A stretch of DNA of 64,000 bases from Mesorhizobium neociceri (GCF_013520985.1 NZ_JACDTY010000015.1:1-64000); one strand, 5' to 3'. Shown: positions 1 through 8,751, counted from the first letter of the stretch. Numbers and translations: made by a program. Notes: generated by a model from the sequence alone, not told the origin.

Positions 1-141
1 GCCCAAGCATGGAAAATGGTTCCTCTTCTCGGATCCAACTCGCAAAATCGTTTCTCTACTAAATTTATAGACTTACCTAGCCTAACCCCTCAATCAACCG
101 GCCGCGCGGGTTTTCCCGGCGCCCATTCGCAGCGAGGGATC

Positions 142-1095
142 ATGTTCAGCCTGACCAGACGCGTTGTCGGCCTCGGCCTTTTGGCGGCGAGCGCCGCCTT
201 GTCGTTTAGCGCCTCGGCGCAGGAGCTCAAGCAGCTCAACATCGGCTACCAGAAGACCGGCCTGCCGGTCATCGCCCGGCAGCAGCAGGTGATCGAGAAG
301 GCGCTGAGCGACAAGGGTGTCGCGGTGAAGTGGGTCGAATTCACCGCCGGCCCGCCGCTGGTCGAAGCACTCAATGTCGGCGCCATCGATGTCGGCTGGA
401 CCGGCGACGCGCCGCCGATCTTCGGCCAGTCGGCCGGCGCCAACATCGTCTATGCCGCCGCACTTCCGGCCAATGGTGACGGCGAAGCGATCTTCGTCAA
501 GCCGGCATCGCCGATCCAGTCGCTCGCCGATCTCAAGGGCAAGCGGATCGGCGTCGGGAAGGGTACCAGCGCCCACAATCTGCTTGTCGCGGCGCTCGAA
601 AAGGCAAGCATTCCCTTCGACCAGATTACGCCGGTCTACCTCAGCCCGGCCGATGCTGCGGCAGCCTTCGCCAGTGACCAGATCGATGCCTGGGCTGTCT
701 GGGATCCGTTCTTCGCCATCGCCGAGACGCGCTACCAGCCGCGCGTGCTGACGCGCTCCAGCGAGATGCTCAAGGTGAACACCTATTTCCTCGCCAACAA
801 GGATTTTGCCAAGGCGCATCCGGAGGCCATCACCACGACGATAGCCGCGCTTGGCGTCGCGGCGAAATGGGCGGACGCGAACCGCGACAAGGTGGCCGCC
901 GCCCTGCATGAAGTGACCGGCGTGCCGCTCGACGCGCAGACGATCGCCGCCAACCGCACCAAGTTCGGCATCTTCCCGATCACCGACGAGGTCATCGCGG
1001 GCCAGCAGGCGACCGCCGACCGCTTCTACAAGCTCGGGCTGATCCCGAATGCGGTGCGCATCTCCGACGCCGTGTGGACCGCGCCCGGCAACTGA
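142..1095 (+). CDS. ssuA: Aliphatic sulfonate ABC transporter, substrate-binding protein
   Basis: Periplasmic binding protein (317 aa) that would capture alkanesulfonates for the SsuBC importer. The start at ATG 142 gives a clean Sec signal peptide (basic MFSLTRR, hydrophobic core, cleavage near ASA-QE at residues 26-27); the longer frame from 16 adds an unlikely leader. The mature part begins with LNIGYQKTGLPVIARQQ and contains VGWTGDAPPI and AWAVWDPFFAIAE, typical of the SsuA/TauA family. It is first in a same-strand run ssuA-ssuD-ssuC-ssuB. Bases 1-141 upstream show no recognisable gene or promoter motif. The family is clear; the exact sulfonate bound is not visible from sequence. Confidence 0.92.
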   Translation: MFSLTRRVVGLGLLAASAALSFSASAQELKQLNIGYQKTGLPVIARQQQVIEKALSDKGVAVKWVEFTAGPPLVEALNVGAIDVGWTGDAPPIFGQSAGANIVYAAALPANGDGEAIFVKPASPIQSLADLKGKRIGVGKGTSAHNLLVAALEKASIPFDQITPVYLSPADAAAAFASDQIDAWAVWDPFFAIAETRYQPRVLTRSSEMLKVNTYFLANKDFAKAHPEAITTTIAALGVAAKWADANRDKVAAALHEVTGVPLDAQTIAANRTKFGIFPITDEVIAGQQATADRFYKLGLIPNAVRISDAVWTAPGN

Positions 1096-1162
1096 TTTTT
1101 CTCGCGCGGCGCCGGGCGGAAACGTCCGGCACCTTTGCCGTTTCCGCTTCAAGGATCTTGCC

Positions 1163-2332
1163 ATGACCGCTCAAGCCAATCCGCAAGCCGGGCCACTCGA
1201 TTTCTTCTGGTTCATCCCGACGCATGGCGACGGCTCCTATCTCGGTTCCGAGCAGCAGCAGCGGCCGCCCGAGTTCGCCTATTTCAAAGAGATCGCGCAA
1301 GCGGTCGACCGGCTCGGCTTTCCCGGCGTGCTGCTGCCGACCGGGCAGAATTGCGAGGATTCCTGGATCACCGCCTCCGGCCTTGCGGCGCTGACGGAAA
1401 AGCTCAAATTCCTGGTGGCGCTGCGGCCCGGCGTGACGCTGCCGACCTTCGCGGCGCGCCAGACGGCGGCGCTCGACCGGCTGAGCAATGGCCGGCTGCT
1501 GCTCAATGTCGTGGTCGGCGGCAATCCGACCGAACTCGCCGGCGACGGCGTCTTCCTGCCGCATGACGAGCGCTATGCCCAGGCGCAGGAATTCCTGACC
1601 ATCTGGCGCGCGCTGGTGTCGGGCCAGAGCGTCAATTTCAACGGCAAATACTACCGCGTCGACAATGGCCGCCTCGACCTGTTGCCGAGCCAGGAGCGGC
1701 CGCCGCTCTATTTCGGCGGATCGTCGGATGCGGGCCAGGAGCTCGCCGCCGATCTCGTCGACATGTATCTGACCTGGGGCGAGCCGCCGGCGCAGGTCGC
1801 CGAGAAGCTGGCTGCTGCGCGCAAGAAGGCCGAACGGCGCGGCAGAAAACTGCGTTTCGGCATCAGGCTGCATTTCATTGTGCGCGAGACCGAGGAAGAG
1901 GCCTGGCGCGCTGCCGACCGGCTGATCAGCCACGTCACCGATGCGCAAATCGAAAACGCCCAGGCCCGCTTCACCAAGGAGATGGATTCGGTCGGCCAGC
2001 GGCGCATGGCAGAACTGCATGGCGGCCGCCGCGACCGGCTGGTGGTGTCGCCCAATCTGTGGGCCGGCGTCGGGCTGGTGCGCGGCGGCGCCGGCACCGC
2101 GCTGGTCGGCTCGCCGGAGCAGATCGTCGAACGCATCCGCGAGTACCAGGCGATCGGCATCGACACCATCATCGGCTCCGGCTACCCGCATCTCGAGGAA
2201 GCCTACCGCGTCGCCGAGCTTCTGTTCCCGCGGCTTGGGCTCGGGACCAAACGGGCGCAGGCGCATGAGAACATCGCCAACGAGTTCGCGGTCGGCTTCC
2301 ATGGCGCGAACCGCCTGCAGGCCTCGTCATGA
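1163..2332 (+). CDS. ssuD: FMNH2-dependent alkanesulfonate monooxygenase
   Basis: Cytoplasmic flavin-dependent monooxygenase (389 aa) releasing sulfite from alkanesulfonates with FMNH2 and O2, yielding an aldehyde. The start MTAQANPQAG at 1163 precedes the family N-terminus LDFFWFIPTHGDG; luciferase-like features include LLNVVVGGNP and a C-terminal IGSGYPHLEEAYR, as in E. coli SsuD. Its TGA overlaps the ATG of ssuC (ATGA at 2329-2332), suggesting translational coupling. No flavin reductase gene (ssuE) is present in this operon, so FMNH2 must come from elsewhere. Confidence 0.95.
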   Translation: MTAQANPQAGPLDFFWFIPTHGDGSYLGSEQQQRPPEFAYFKEIAQAVDRLGFPGVLLPTGQNCEDSWITASGLAALTEKLKFLVALRPGVTLPTFAARQTAALDRLSNGRLLLNVVVGGNPTELAGDGVFLPHDERYAQAQEFLTIWRALVSGQSVNFNGKYYRVDNGRLDLLPSQERPPLYFGGSSDAGQELAADLVDMYLTWGEPPAQVAEKLAAARKKAERRGRKLRFGIRLHFIVRETEEEAWRAADRLISHVTDAQIENAQARFTKEMDSVGQRRMAELHGGRRDRLVVSPNLWAGVGLVRGGAGTALVGSPEQIVERIREYQAIGIDTIIGSGYPHLEEAYRVAELLFPRLGLGTKRAQAHENIANEFAVGFHGANRLQASS

Positions 2333-3105
2333 CACTGACTCAACGCGTCAAACAGAACGGCATCGGTTGGCTGTTGCCGGCGCTGGTGATCGTTGGCTGG
2401 GAAGCCGCCAGCCGCGTGGGCGTCATGCCGGCCAATGTGCTGCCGGCACCGAGTGCGGTGGCCGAAGCCTTCTGGCGGCTGACGCTGTCGGGCGAGCTGA
2501 TCCAAAACATCGGCGTCAGCACGCTGCGCGCGCTGGCCGGCTTTGCCGTCGGCGGCTCGATCGGCTTTGCGCTCGGCCTTGCCAACGGGCTTTCGGCGCT
2601 GAGCCGCGGCCTGACCGACACGACGCTGCAGATGATCCGCAACATCCCGCATCTGGCGCTGATCCCGCTGGTCATCCTGTGGTTCGGCATCGACGAGGAA
2701 GCCAAACTGTTCCTGGTGGCACTCGGCGTGTTCTTCCCGATCTATGTCAACACGCTGCTCGGCATCCAGAGCGTCGACCCGCAGCTGGTCGAAATGGGCC
2801 GGGTCTACGGCATGGACCGGCGCGCGCTTTTCCTGTGCGTCATCCTGCCCGGCGCACTGCCGGCGATCTTCGTCGGCCTGCGCTATGCCTTGGGCATCAT
2901 GTGGCTGACGCTGATCGTGGCGGAGACCATCTCGGCCAGTTCCGGCCTTGGCTACATGGCCATGCAGGCACGCGAATTCCTGCTCATCGATGTCGTCGTG
3001 CTGTCGATCCTGATCTATGCGCTGCTCGGCAAGCTCGCCGACAGCCTCGCCCGCCTGCTCGAGCGGCTGTCGCTCGGCTGGCATCCCGCCTTCCAGAACG
3101 CCTGA
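2329..3105 (+). CDS. ssuC: Aliphatic sulfonate ABC transporter, permease
   Basis: Inner-membrane permease (258 aa) of the sulfonate importer. Several hydrophobic segments are visible, including WLLPALVIVGWEAAS near the N-terminus and VVLSILIYALLGKLAD near the C-terminus. The cytoplasmic coupling loop, EMGRVYGMDRRALF at about residue 155, followed by VILPGALPAI, is the ATPase docking motif of BPD_transp_1 permeases. It starts inside the ssuD stop codon and ends 7 bases before ssuB, so it is in the same operon. Confidence 0.93.
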   Translation: MTLTQRVKQNGIGWLLPALVIVGWEAASRVGVMPANVLPAPSAVAEAFWRLTLSGELIQNIGVSTLRALAGFAVGGSIGFALGLANGLSALSRGLTDTTLQMIRNIPHLALIPLVILWFGIDEEAKLFLVALGVFFPIYVNTLLGIQSVDPQLVEMGRVYGMDRRALFLCVILPGALPAIFVGLRYALGIMWLTLIVAETISASSGLGYMAMQAREFLLIDVVVLSILIYALLGKLADSLARLLERLSLGWHPAFQNA

Positions 3106-3112
3106 GGTATCG

Positions 3113-3922
3113 ATGCCCGCCGCCAGCCTCGCCGCCGTCCGCTCCTTCGTCGCCGCCCCGATACCGACACGGCCGGCGGTGTCAGTCGAAAGCCCGCGCG
3201 CCTTCGCCTTCAAGGGCGTGGAGAAGCGTTTTGGCGACAAGGTCGTGCTCGACGGCATCGATATCGACGTGCCGGTCGGACAGTTTGTCGCCGTCATCGG
3301 CAAGAGCGGCTGCGGCAAGAGCACGCTTTTGCGGCTGCTGGCCGGACTCGACCGGCCGACCGCCGGATCCCTGATATTCGGGCCGGAAGCAAAGGCCGGC
3401 GCCGGGGAAGAGAGCCGCACACGCTTCATGTTCCAGGAGCCACGGCTGCTGCCCTGGGCCAGCGTGGTCAAAAATGTCGAGGTCGGGCTGACCGGCATTG
3501 CCGCCGGCGCGGAAGCCAGGCGGCGCGCGCTCGCTATTCTGGGTGAGGTCGGCCTCGCAGACCGGGCCGACGAATGGCCCTCTGTGCTGTCCGGCGGCCA
3601 GAAGCAGCGCGTGGCGCTGGCGCGCGCGCTGATCGGCCAGCCGCAGATACTGGCGCTCGACGAGCCGCTCGGCGCGCTCGACGCGCTGACCCGGATCGAA
3701 ATGCAGCAGCTTCTGGAGCGCATCTGGCTCGAGCAGAAATTCACCGCCGTGCTGGTCACGCATGATGTCGCCGAGGCGGTGGCGCTCGCCGACCGGGTGG
3801 TGGTGATCAGCGAAGGCCGGATCGCGCTCGACCTCGAGGTGCCGGTGGCGCGGCCGCGCTGGCGCGGCTCCGTCGAGCTCGCCCGCCTGGAGGGCAGGAT
3901 TTTGGATCAGCTGTTCGGCTAG
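3113..3922 (+). CDS. ssuB: Aliphatic sulfonate ABC transporter, ATPase
   Basis: ATP-binding subunit (269 aa) driving sulfonate import. Walker A GKSGCGKST lies near residues 63-71, the Q-loop in FMFQEPRLLPW, the signature LSGGQKQRVALARAL near 159, Walker B ILALDEPLGALD near 180 and the H-loop LVTHD near 214. ATG 3113 follows the ssuC stop by 7 bases. The first 30 residues are a low-complexity Ala/Pro leader before the ABC core (FAFKGVEKRFG), so a later start cannot be excluded. Last gene of the ssu operon. Confidence 0.92.
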   Translation: MPAASLAAVRSFVAAPIPTRPAVSVESPRAFAFKGVEKRFGDKVVLDGIDIDVPVGQFVAVIGKSGCGKSTLLRLLAGLDRPTAGSLIFGPEAKAGAGEESRTRFMFQEPRLLPWASVVKNVEVGLTGIAAGAEARRRALAILGEVGLADRADEWPSVLSGGQKQRVALARALIGQPQILALDEPLGALDALTRIEMQQLLERIWLEQKFTAVLVTHDVAEAVALADRVVVISEGRIALDLEVPVARPRWRGSVELARLEGRILDQLFG

Positions 3923-3954
3923 TTCCTTGACCAGGATCGGCCGGCGGCTGCTCG

Positions 3955-4140
3955 TCAGATGCGCGAACGGCTCGCCCACGCCAGGCCCAGCAGGCCGAGC
4001 ATCATGGTGACGATGCCGATATAGAGCCATTGCGACTGGCCGGTCATGAAGCTGCCGCCGACCACGCCTATGCCCTGCAGCGACCACAGCGCGCCGATGG
4101 CGAGCACAATCAGGGCCAGCAGATATCTGAACAGTCTCAT
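3955..4140 (-). CDS. Small two-helix membrane protein
   Basis: A 61-residue protein with two hydrophobic helices, YLLALIVLAIGALWSL and WLYIGIVTMMLGLLGLAWA, separated by a short Gly-rich loop; the C-terminus is basic (SRSRI). I do not recognise a named family. Support comes from the membrane-protein composition and its placement in a gap between convergent ssuB and the rlpA-like gene. Its function is unknown. Confidence 0.6.
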   Translation of the reverse strand: MRLFRYLLALIVLAIGALWSLQGIGVVGGSFMTGQSQWLYIGIVTMMLGLLGLAWASRSRI

Positions 4141-4450
4141 CGCCGAGATTCCTTTCCCAAGTCGATCGTCAACTGCGCCATGGCCGTGATGAAAGAGCGA
4201 AAGGAAGAGGTCCAGTCGCGCGTGTTTTTACTTGTATAATAACGCCTTATCTTGCTGAAGGTATCTGCAAGATCGCCGCGAAAGCCGCCTGAAATACGCC
4301 AGTGCATCGCGAAAAACCCCTGACAAACTGTTTCCCAGTGACTCCAAACGTGTGCCAGTGCCACGGAACCGCCAGATACCTGCCGCATTTCCTGCCTTAT
4401 TCGACACTTAACGGCTGGGGTCTGTCCAAGAACGGAGCCAATCCCCCAAC
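4141..4450. other. Intergenic region between divergent genes
   Basis: About 310 bases between the start of the minus-strand small membrane protein and the rlpA-like gene. I see no convincing ORF or RNA gene. A TATAAT hexamer lies near 4235 on the plus strand, but no good -35 element sits at the right distance, so it is only a weak promoter candidate. Confidence 0.3.
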
Positions 4451-4810
4451 ATGAAGAAAATAAACCAGACCGCGCTTGTCGCGGTAACGATAGCGGCTGG
4501 CCTGATGGTCGGCGTGTCCGCCTCCTCCGCCGCCGGCCAATGCGGCCGTGCTTCCTGGTACGCGCTGCACTCCCGGACCGCCAATGGCGAGCGCATGAAC
4601 CCGTCGGCAATGACCGCCGCGCACCGCAGCCTGCCCTTCGGCACCAGGCTGAAGGTGACCAACCAGAACAATGGCCGCAGCGTCGTCGTGCGCATCAACG
4701 ACCGTGGCCCATTCATAAAGGGGCGCGTGCTCGACCTGTCGAAGGGCGCCGCCGGCCAGCTCGGCTTCATCGGCTCGGGCCATACCTCCGTCTGCATGGC
4801 GCGCGTCTGA
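4451..4810 (+). CDS. RlpA-like double-psi beta-barrel protein
   Basis: Exported 119 aa protein with a signal peptide (MKKINQTALVAVTIAAGLMV, cleavage near SSAAG at about 27) and one double-psi beta-barrel domain: ASWYALHSRTANGERMNP, TAAHRSLPFGTRLKVTN, VVVRINDRGPF and GRVLDLSKGAAGQLGF. These are the core motifs of RlpA, a septal lytic transglycosylase acting on naked glycan strands. It has no lipobox and no SPOR domain, so it is a minimal periplasmic form; catalytic activity is inferred from family only. Confidence 0.85.
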   Translation: MKKINQTALVAVTIAAGLMVGVSASSAAGQCGRASWYALHSRTANGERMNPSAMTAAHRSLPFGTRLKVTNQNNGRSVVVRINDRGPFIKGRVLDLSKGAAGQLGFIGSGHTSVCMARV

Positions 4811-5063
4811 TCCTGCCGTGTCCGGCCCATCGGGGGCCGGACTCGTCCTGCCATGCTGACCCGCCAGTCCTGGCTTTCGCAGCTGCACATTGAGCCGGCT
4901 GCCTCTGTTCAAAGCGGATTCTCAAGGCCTTGGACCAAAGAATGGCATATGTCACGCCACGTGACGTATTGCATCGCAGCAATATCTTGTTAACCTCCGC
5001 GCGAGACATTCAAGGCTCGGCGCTGCTCGTCGTCCTTCAGTCACGGCAGCTGCGGAGTACCTG

Positions 5064-6341
5064 ATGTTCTACCAGCTCTATGAAATGAACCATGCCGCCC
5101 TGCAGCCCGCGCGGCTCTATGCCGATGCGGTGCGGCTGTTCTACACCAATCCGCTCAACCCGTTTTCGCACACGCCGTGGGGCCGCTCGGTGGCTGCGAC
5201 CGCCGAATTGTTCGAGCGCACGACGCGCCGTTACGGCAAGCCGCATTTCGACCTGACCAAGACCGTGGTCGACTGGAAGAGCGTCGAGGTCAACGAAAAA
5301 ACGGTGTGGTCGCGGCCGTTCTGCAACCTCACCCGCTTCGAACGGTCCGTGCCTGCCGGGCGCAAGGCCGACCCAAAGCTTTTGATCGTGGCGCCGATGT
5401 CGGGCCATTACGCGACGCTGCTGCGCGGCACGGTCGAGGCGATGCTGCCCTATGCCGACGTGCACATCACCGACTGGGTCGATGCCCGCATGGTGCCGGT
5501 GACCGACGGCCATTTCGACCTCGACGACTACATCGACTACATCATCGGCATGCTGCATGCGCTGGGGCCGGACACCCATGTTATGGCGGTGTGCCAGCCT
5601 TCGGTGCCGGTGCTGGCGGCGGTGGCGCTGATGGAAAAGCACGGCGATCCGTTCGTGCCCTCGACCATGACGTTGATGGGCGGGCCGATCGACACCCGTC
5701 GCAACCCGACCGCCGTCAACCTTCTGGCCAAGGAAAAGGGCATCGACTGGTTCCGCGACAATGTCATCATGAACGCACCGTGGCCGGTGCCGGGCTTCGG
5801 CCGCGAGGTCTATCCGGGCTTCCTGCAGCTGTCGGGCTTCATGAGCATGAACCTCGACCGCCACATCATTGCCCACAAAGACTTCTTCATGCACCTGGTC
5901 AAGCATGACGGCGACAATGCCGAGAAGCACCGCGACTTCTACGACGAATATCTGGCGGTTATGGACCTGACGGCGGAGTTCTATCTGCAGACCGTCGACA
6001 CGGTGTTCGTGCGCCACGCTCTGCCCAAGGGCGAGATGATGCATCGCGGCGAAATCGTCGACACCAAGGCGATCCGCAACGTCGCGCTGTTTACGGTCGA
6101 AGGCGAGAACGACGACATTTCCGGCCTCGGCCAGACCCAGGCCGCGCACGACCTCTGCCCCAACATCCCGGCCGACCGGCATGCCCACTACATGCAGCCG
6201 GCCGTCGGCCATTACGGCGTCTTCAACGGTTCGCGCTTCCGCTCGGAAATCGTGCCGCGCATCGTCGATTTCATCACCAGCTACGGCCGCCAGAACCGCG
6301 TGGCGGTCAAACCGAGGCTGGTTCGCTCCGCCAAGGGCTGA
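5064..6341 (+). CDS. phaZ: Intracellular polyhydroxybutyrate depolymerase
   Basis: 425 aa alpha/beta hydrolase that mobilises cytoplasmic PHB granules. The N-terminus MFYQLYEMNHAALQPARLYA is that of the PhaZ1-type intracellular depolymerases. The nucleophile is a cysteine in VMAVCQPSVPVLAA (Cys177), the CQPS motif characteristic of this class rather than the GxSxG of extracellular enzymes. The C-terminal QPAVGHYGVFNGSRFR carries the likely catalytic His. No signal peptide is seen, consistent with cytoplasmic action. It stands alone on the plus strand; PHB synthesis genes are not in this window. Confidence 0.93.
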   Translation: MFYQLYEMNHAALQPARLYADAVRLFYTNPLNPFSHTPWGRSVAATAELFERTTRRYGKPHFDLTKTVVDWKSVEVNEKTVWSRPFCNLTRFERSVPAGRKADPKLLIVAPMSGHYATLLRGTVEAMLPYADVHITDWVDARMVPVTDGHFDLDDYIDYIIGMLHALGPDTHVMAVCQPSVPVLAAVALMEKHGDPFVPSTMTLMGGPIDTRRNPTAVNLLAKEKGIDWFRDNVIMNAPWPVPGFGREVYPGFLQLSGFMSMNLDRHIIAHKDFFMHLVKHDGDNAEKHRDFYDEYLAVMDLTAEFYLQTVDTVFVRHALPKGEMMHRGEIVDTKAIRNVALFTVEGENDDISGLGQTQAAHDLCPNIPADRHAHYMQPAVGHYGVFNGSRFRSEIVPRIVDFITSYGRQNRVAVKPRLVRSAKG

Positions 6342-6497
6342 GGCTCGATACAGCTGTGGCGTGCATTGCCTGCAACAGCGGGGCGACTTTGCACGCTAGA
6401 GGCGTTCTGTTGCACAATAGACGCTGTTGGGCGGGCGCGGGTAACCATGCCGATGAATCTCTCTCCCCCCATAATTGACACGGACTGTAAATCCCCT

Positions 6498-6512
6498 TTA
6501 ACCTTTCGTTAA
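6498..6512 (+). promoter_or_regulatory. Perfect CtrA-type motif TTAA-N7-TTAA
   Basis: TTAA at 6498-6501 and TTAA at 6509-6512 are separated by exactly seven bases; the first half continues as TTAACC. This is the full consensus of the alphaproteobacterial cell-cycle regulator CtrA. It ends 21 bases before the ATG of the transglutaminase-like peptidase gene, so it could activate or repress that gene. Binding is inferred from the motif alone. Confidence 0.55.
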
Positions 6513-6533
6513 CAACAAGGGCGAACGGGGACA

Positions 6534-7151
6534 ATGACTTCCTCAGCGATGGCACGGACGCTGCGCTTGTGTGCGGCAACAGGGCTTGCGGTTTTGGGAT
6601 GCTGGGGGGCGCCGGCATTGGCGGGCGGCGCCATGGCAACCGGCGGCATGACGTCGCAACCGATCGGCCACTATGATTTCTGCAAGGCGCATCCGGGCGA
6701 ATGTTCGATCCGGCCGAGCAATCTCGTTCCCGCCGCGATGACCGATGCCTTCATGCGCAAGCTGATCAGCGTCACCGCCAGGGTCAACGCCGCCGTCAAG
6801 CCGATGAGCGACTACGACATTTACGGCAAGGACGAAGTCTGGGCCTATCCCGACAAGGGCGTCGGCGACTGCGAGGACTATGTGCTGGAAAAGCGCCGCC
6901 AGCTCTTCCGCTCGGGCGTGTCGCTGGCTGATCTCCTGATCACCGTCGTGCGCAAGCCGGACGGCGAAGGCCATGCGGTGCTGACGGTGCGCACCGACAA
7001 GGGTGACTACGTCCTCGACAATCTCACCGACAAGGTGAAGATCTGGGACGCCACCGGCTACCGCTTCCTCAAGCGGCAGGCGATCGACAACACCGGCCGC
7101 TGGGTCTCGATCCGCGGTGGCCAGCAAGTGCTGGTAGGCGCGGTCCAGTAA
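6534..7151 (+). CDS. Transglutaminase-like cysteine peptidase (BTLCP family)
   Basis: 205 aa exported protein with a hydrophobic N-terminal signal (CAATGLAVLGCWGAPALAGG). The papain-like triad of the bacterial transglutaminase-like cysteine proteinase family is visible: Cys113 in GVGDCEDYVLEKR, His147 in GEGHAVLTV and Asp162 in YVLDN. Related proteins include LapG, which cleaves a surface adhesin, but no LapD or adhesin gene is nearby, so the substrate is unknown. An alternative start is ATG 6549. A CtrA-type motif sits just upstream. Confidence 0.85.
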   Translation: MTSSAMARTLRLCAATGLAVLGCWGAPALAGGAMATGGMTSQPIGHYDFCKAHPGECSIRPSNLVPAAMTDAFMRKLISVTARVNAAVKPMSDYDIYGKDEVWAYPDKGVGDCEDYVLEKRRQLFRSGVSLADLLITVVRKPDGEGHAVLTVRTDKGDYVLDNLTDKVKIWDATGYRFLKRQAIDNTGRWVSIRGGQQVLVGAVQ

Positions 7152-7229
7152 TACGGACACGACGGTTTTCGAACAGGCTGCTGCGCGCGGCCGCTTCGAT
7201 ACGCCTTAGTCGCTTTAACACAATAGGTT

Positions 7230-7406
7230 GGCGCCGCCCCTCATTGCCCTGCCGGGCATTTCTCCCCGTATAGCGACGGGGAGAAAGAACGCCGTCGCGT
7301 ACGATTTCGCCAACCATCGAAAGGGCGCGCCGAGGCTGCGGCCCGCCCCCTTCTCCCCGTCACTATACGGGGAGAAGGTGCCGGCAGGCGGATGAGGGGC
7401 GGCGCC
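7230..7406. repeat. Paired palindromic intergenic repeat, family A
   Basis: A 177 bp element bounded by perfect 15-base inverted ends (7230-7244 and 7392-7406). Inside are two hairpins with the cores CCCCGTATAGCGACGGGG and CCCCGTCACTATACGGGG. Related copies are at 44445-44502 (half) and 57854-58034 (pair). It fills most of the gap between two plus-strand genes and has no coding potential. Confidence 0.8.
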
Positions 7407-7535
7407 AGCGTTGCCAACCGCGCACCCCCGAACCGCCTTTCCAAAAAAATTTCGCAACCTCCGTGAACCAAACCGTCTCCGCCAGCGACACACAGCCGTA
7501 AACGAACCCAACCAATCCAACCAAGGAGACTTCAA

Positions 7536-7763
7536 ATGACTGCTTTTCTGCGTAACACCTTCCTCGCCGCCGTCGCGGTATCGTCGTTGGCCGGATCGGC
7601 TTTGGCCGACCAGAACATCCCGAGCTGCGCCAAGACGTCGACCAACGACCTGTGGAGCAACCGCTGCTGCGGCGCCGGCGACGTGAGCTGCCTGGGCAAG
7701 GGCCGCGACCATGGCGAACATGGCAGTACTGGCGGCCGTGGCGGCCAGGCTGGCGCGAAGTAA
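7536..7763 (+). CDS. Small Cys-rich exported protein
   Basis: 75 aa with a clear signal peptide (MTAFLRNTFLAAVAVSSLAG, cleavage near ALA-DQ at about 25). The mature part is about 50 residues with four cysteines (IPSC, RCC, SC) and a Gly/His-rich tail (GRDHGEHGSTGGRGGQAG). A good ribosome binding site (AAGGAG) lies 9 bases before the ATG. I do not recognise the family; the Cys pattern could form disulfides or bind a metal. Confidence 0.65.
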   Translation: MTAFLRNTFLAAVAVSSLAGSALADQNIPSCAKTSTNDLWSNRCCGAGDVSCLGKGRDHGEHGSTGGRGGQAGAK

Positions 7764-7864
7764 TCTCGCCATATGCCCGCTGGCAATCCGCCGGCGGGCA
7801 TCGCTTTCAGATGAAGTGAATGTGGCACGAGAGGAACTCGCGCCCGCGACGCGTCAACGCCAAG

Positions 7865-8233
7865 CTACGCCCGCCGTCCAAGTGCTGCCCGGATCGACGC
7901 GGTGATGCGGCGAAGCTCGGCTTCGTCCAGCTTCTCGATGTTTTCGGCCAGCAGATTGGCGAGTTCCGTCGCCGCAGGGCTGAGCCCCGACGTGTCGAGC
8001 TTTACCCGCGGATGCGAGGCCTCGGCCAGCCGCGCCAGCTCTTCGGCATCGTCCCAGATGACATTGAAATAGCCGATGATTTTCTGGATGAGCGTCCAGG
8101 TCGGAGCGCCGCGGCGGCCATGTTCCAACGCCGACAGATAGGCCGCGCTGACGCCGATCGCCTCGGCCATGTCCTTCTGGCGGACACCGCGCTCGATTCT
8201 CAGCGCGCGAATCTTTTCCCCGAACGGCGTCAT
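7865..8233 (-). CDS. XRE-family transcriptional regulator
   Basis: 122 aa DNA-binding protein with an N-terminal Cro/CI helix-turn-helix (IRALRIERGVRQKDMAEAIG then VSAAYLSALEHGRRG, residues about 8-43) and a C-terminal helical part (LSPAATELANLLAENI) of unknown role. Its ATG overlaps the TGA of the upstream smr gene (ATGA at 8230-8233), so it is probably the last cistron of timA-mltA-smr-xre. The target genes are unknown. Confidence 0.85.
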   Translation of the reverse strand: MTPFGEKIRALRIERGVRQKDMAEAIGVSAAYLSALEHGRRGAPTWTLIQKIIGYFNVIWDDAEELARLAEASHPRVKLDTSGLSPAATELANLLAENIEKLDEAELRRITASIRAALGRRA

Positions 8234-8751
8234 CCGCGAACTCGCCTGAGCCGAACGTATAGTGCGCCCGAACCGCCATGGTTGCGGGCGGCATGGTCGT
8301 GGCTGGAAACCAGCGGCCGAAAGGCGGGCGTCGACAGCCAGGCAGGCACGGCGCGCCGCAAGACGCCATCGCCGCCCGAGGACGAACCTTTTCCCGTAAT
8401 GATCAGGACATAGCGGATGCCGCCGGCATGCGCCCGGTGCAGGAACGAAAACAGCAACGAATAGGCCTCATCCTGCGTCATGCCATGCAGGTCGACGCGG
8501 CCTTCGATCGGCAACCTGCCCTTCTTCAGCCTGTCCAGCGTCGGCTCGTCCAGCGCATGCGAAACATGCTGTGCCTTCGGCTTGGCGGCGACGACAGCGC
8601 TGACGACGGCCGGCACCTGCACCGGCTTGGGGTCGACGACGATGTCGGGAATGTCGACCGCCATCCTGCCCTTCAACGGCCGCGCCGTGCGCGCCACCAG
8701 GTTCCAAAGCACCCGGTCGTCTTCGCTGAGCTTATCGGGGCGCCGGCTCAT
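8230..8751 (-). CDS. Smr/MutS2-type domain protein
   Basis: 173 aa protein with a disordered, charged N-terminal part and a C-terminal Smr domain: GRVDLHGMTQDEAYSLL, then IRYVLIITGKGSSSGGDG and VLRRAVPAWL. The DLHG and TGKG motifs define the Smr fold, which in other proteins has nuclease or nucleic-acid binding activity. Its start overlaps the mltA stop (8748-8751) and its stop overlaps the xre start, so translation of the three genes is probably coupled. The cellular role is not known. Confidence 0.88.
   Translation of the reverse strand: MSRRPDKLSEDDRVLWNLVARTARPLKGRMAVDIPDIVVDPKPVQVPAVVSAVVAAKPKAQHVSHALDEPTLDRLKKGRLPIEGRVDLHGMTQDEAYSLLFSFLHRAHAGGIRYVLIITGKGSSSGGDGVLRRAVPAWLSTPAFRPLVSSHDHAARNHGGSGALYVRLRRVRG

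Noticed and set aside
2203..3759. 518-codon open frame antisense to ssuC and ssuB
   Set aside because: Crosses several real genes and has no domain; shadow ORF.
4230..4245. TATAAT-containing sigma70-type promoter
   Set aside because: A -10-like hexamer is present, but there is no matching -35 at 16-18 bases; too weak to annotate.
5037..6212. 391-codon frame antisense to phaZ
   Set aside because: Composition rich in His/Arg/Asp typical of antisense shadows; phaZ has its full set of motifs.
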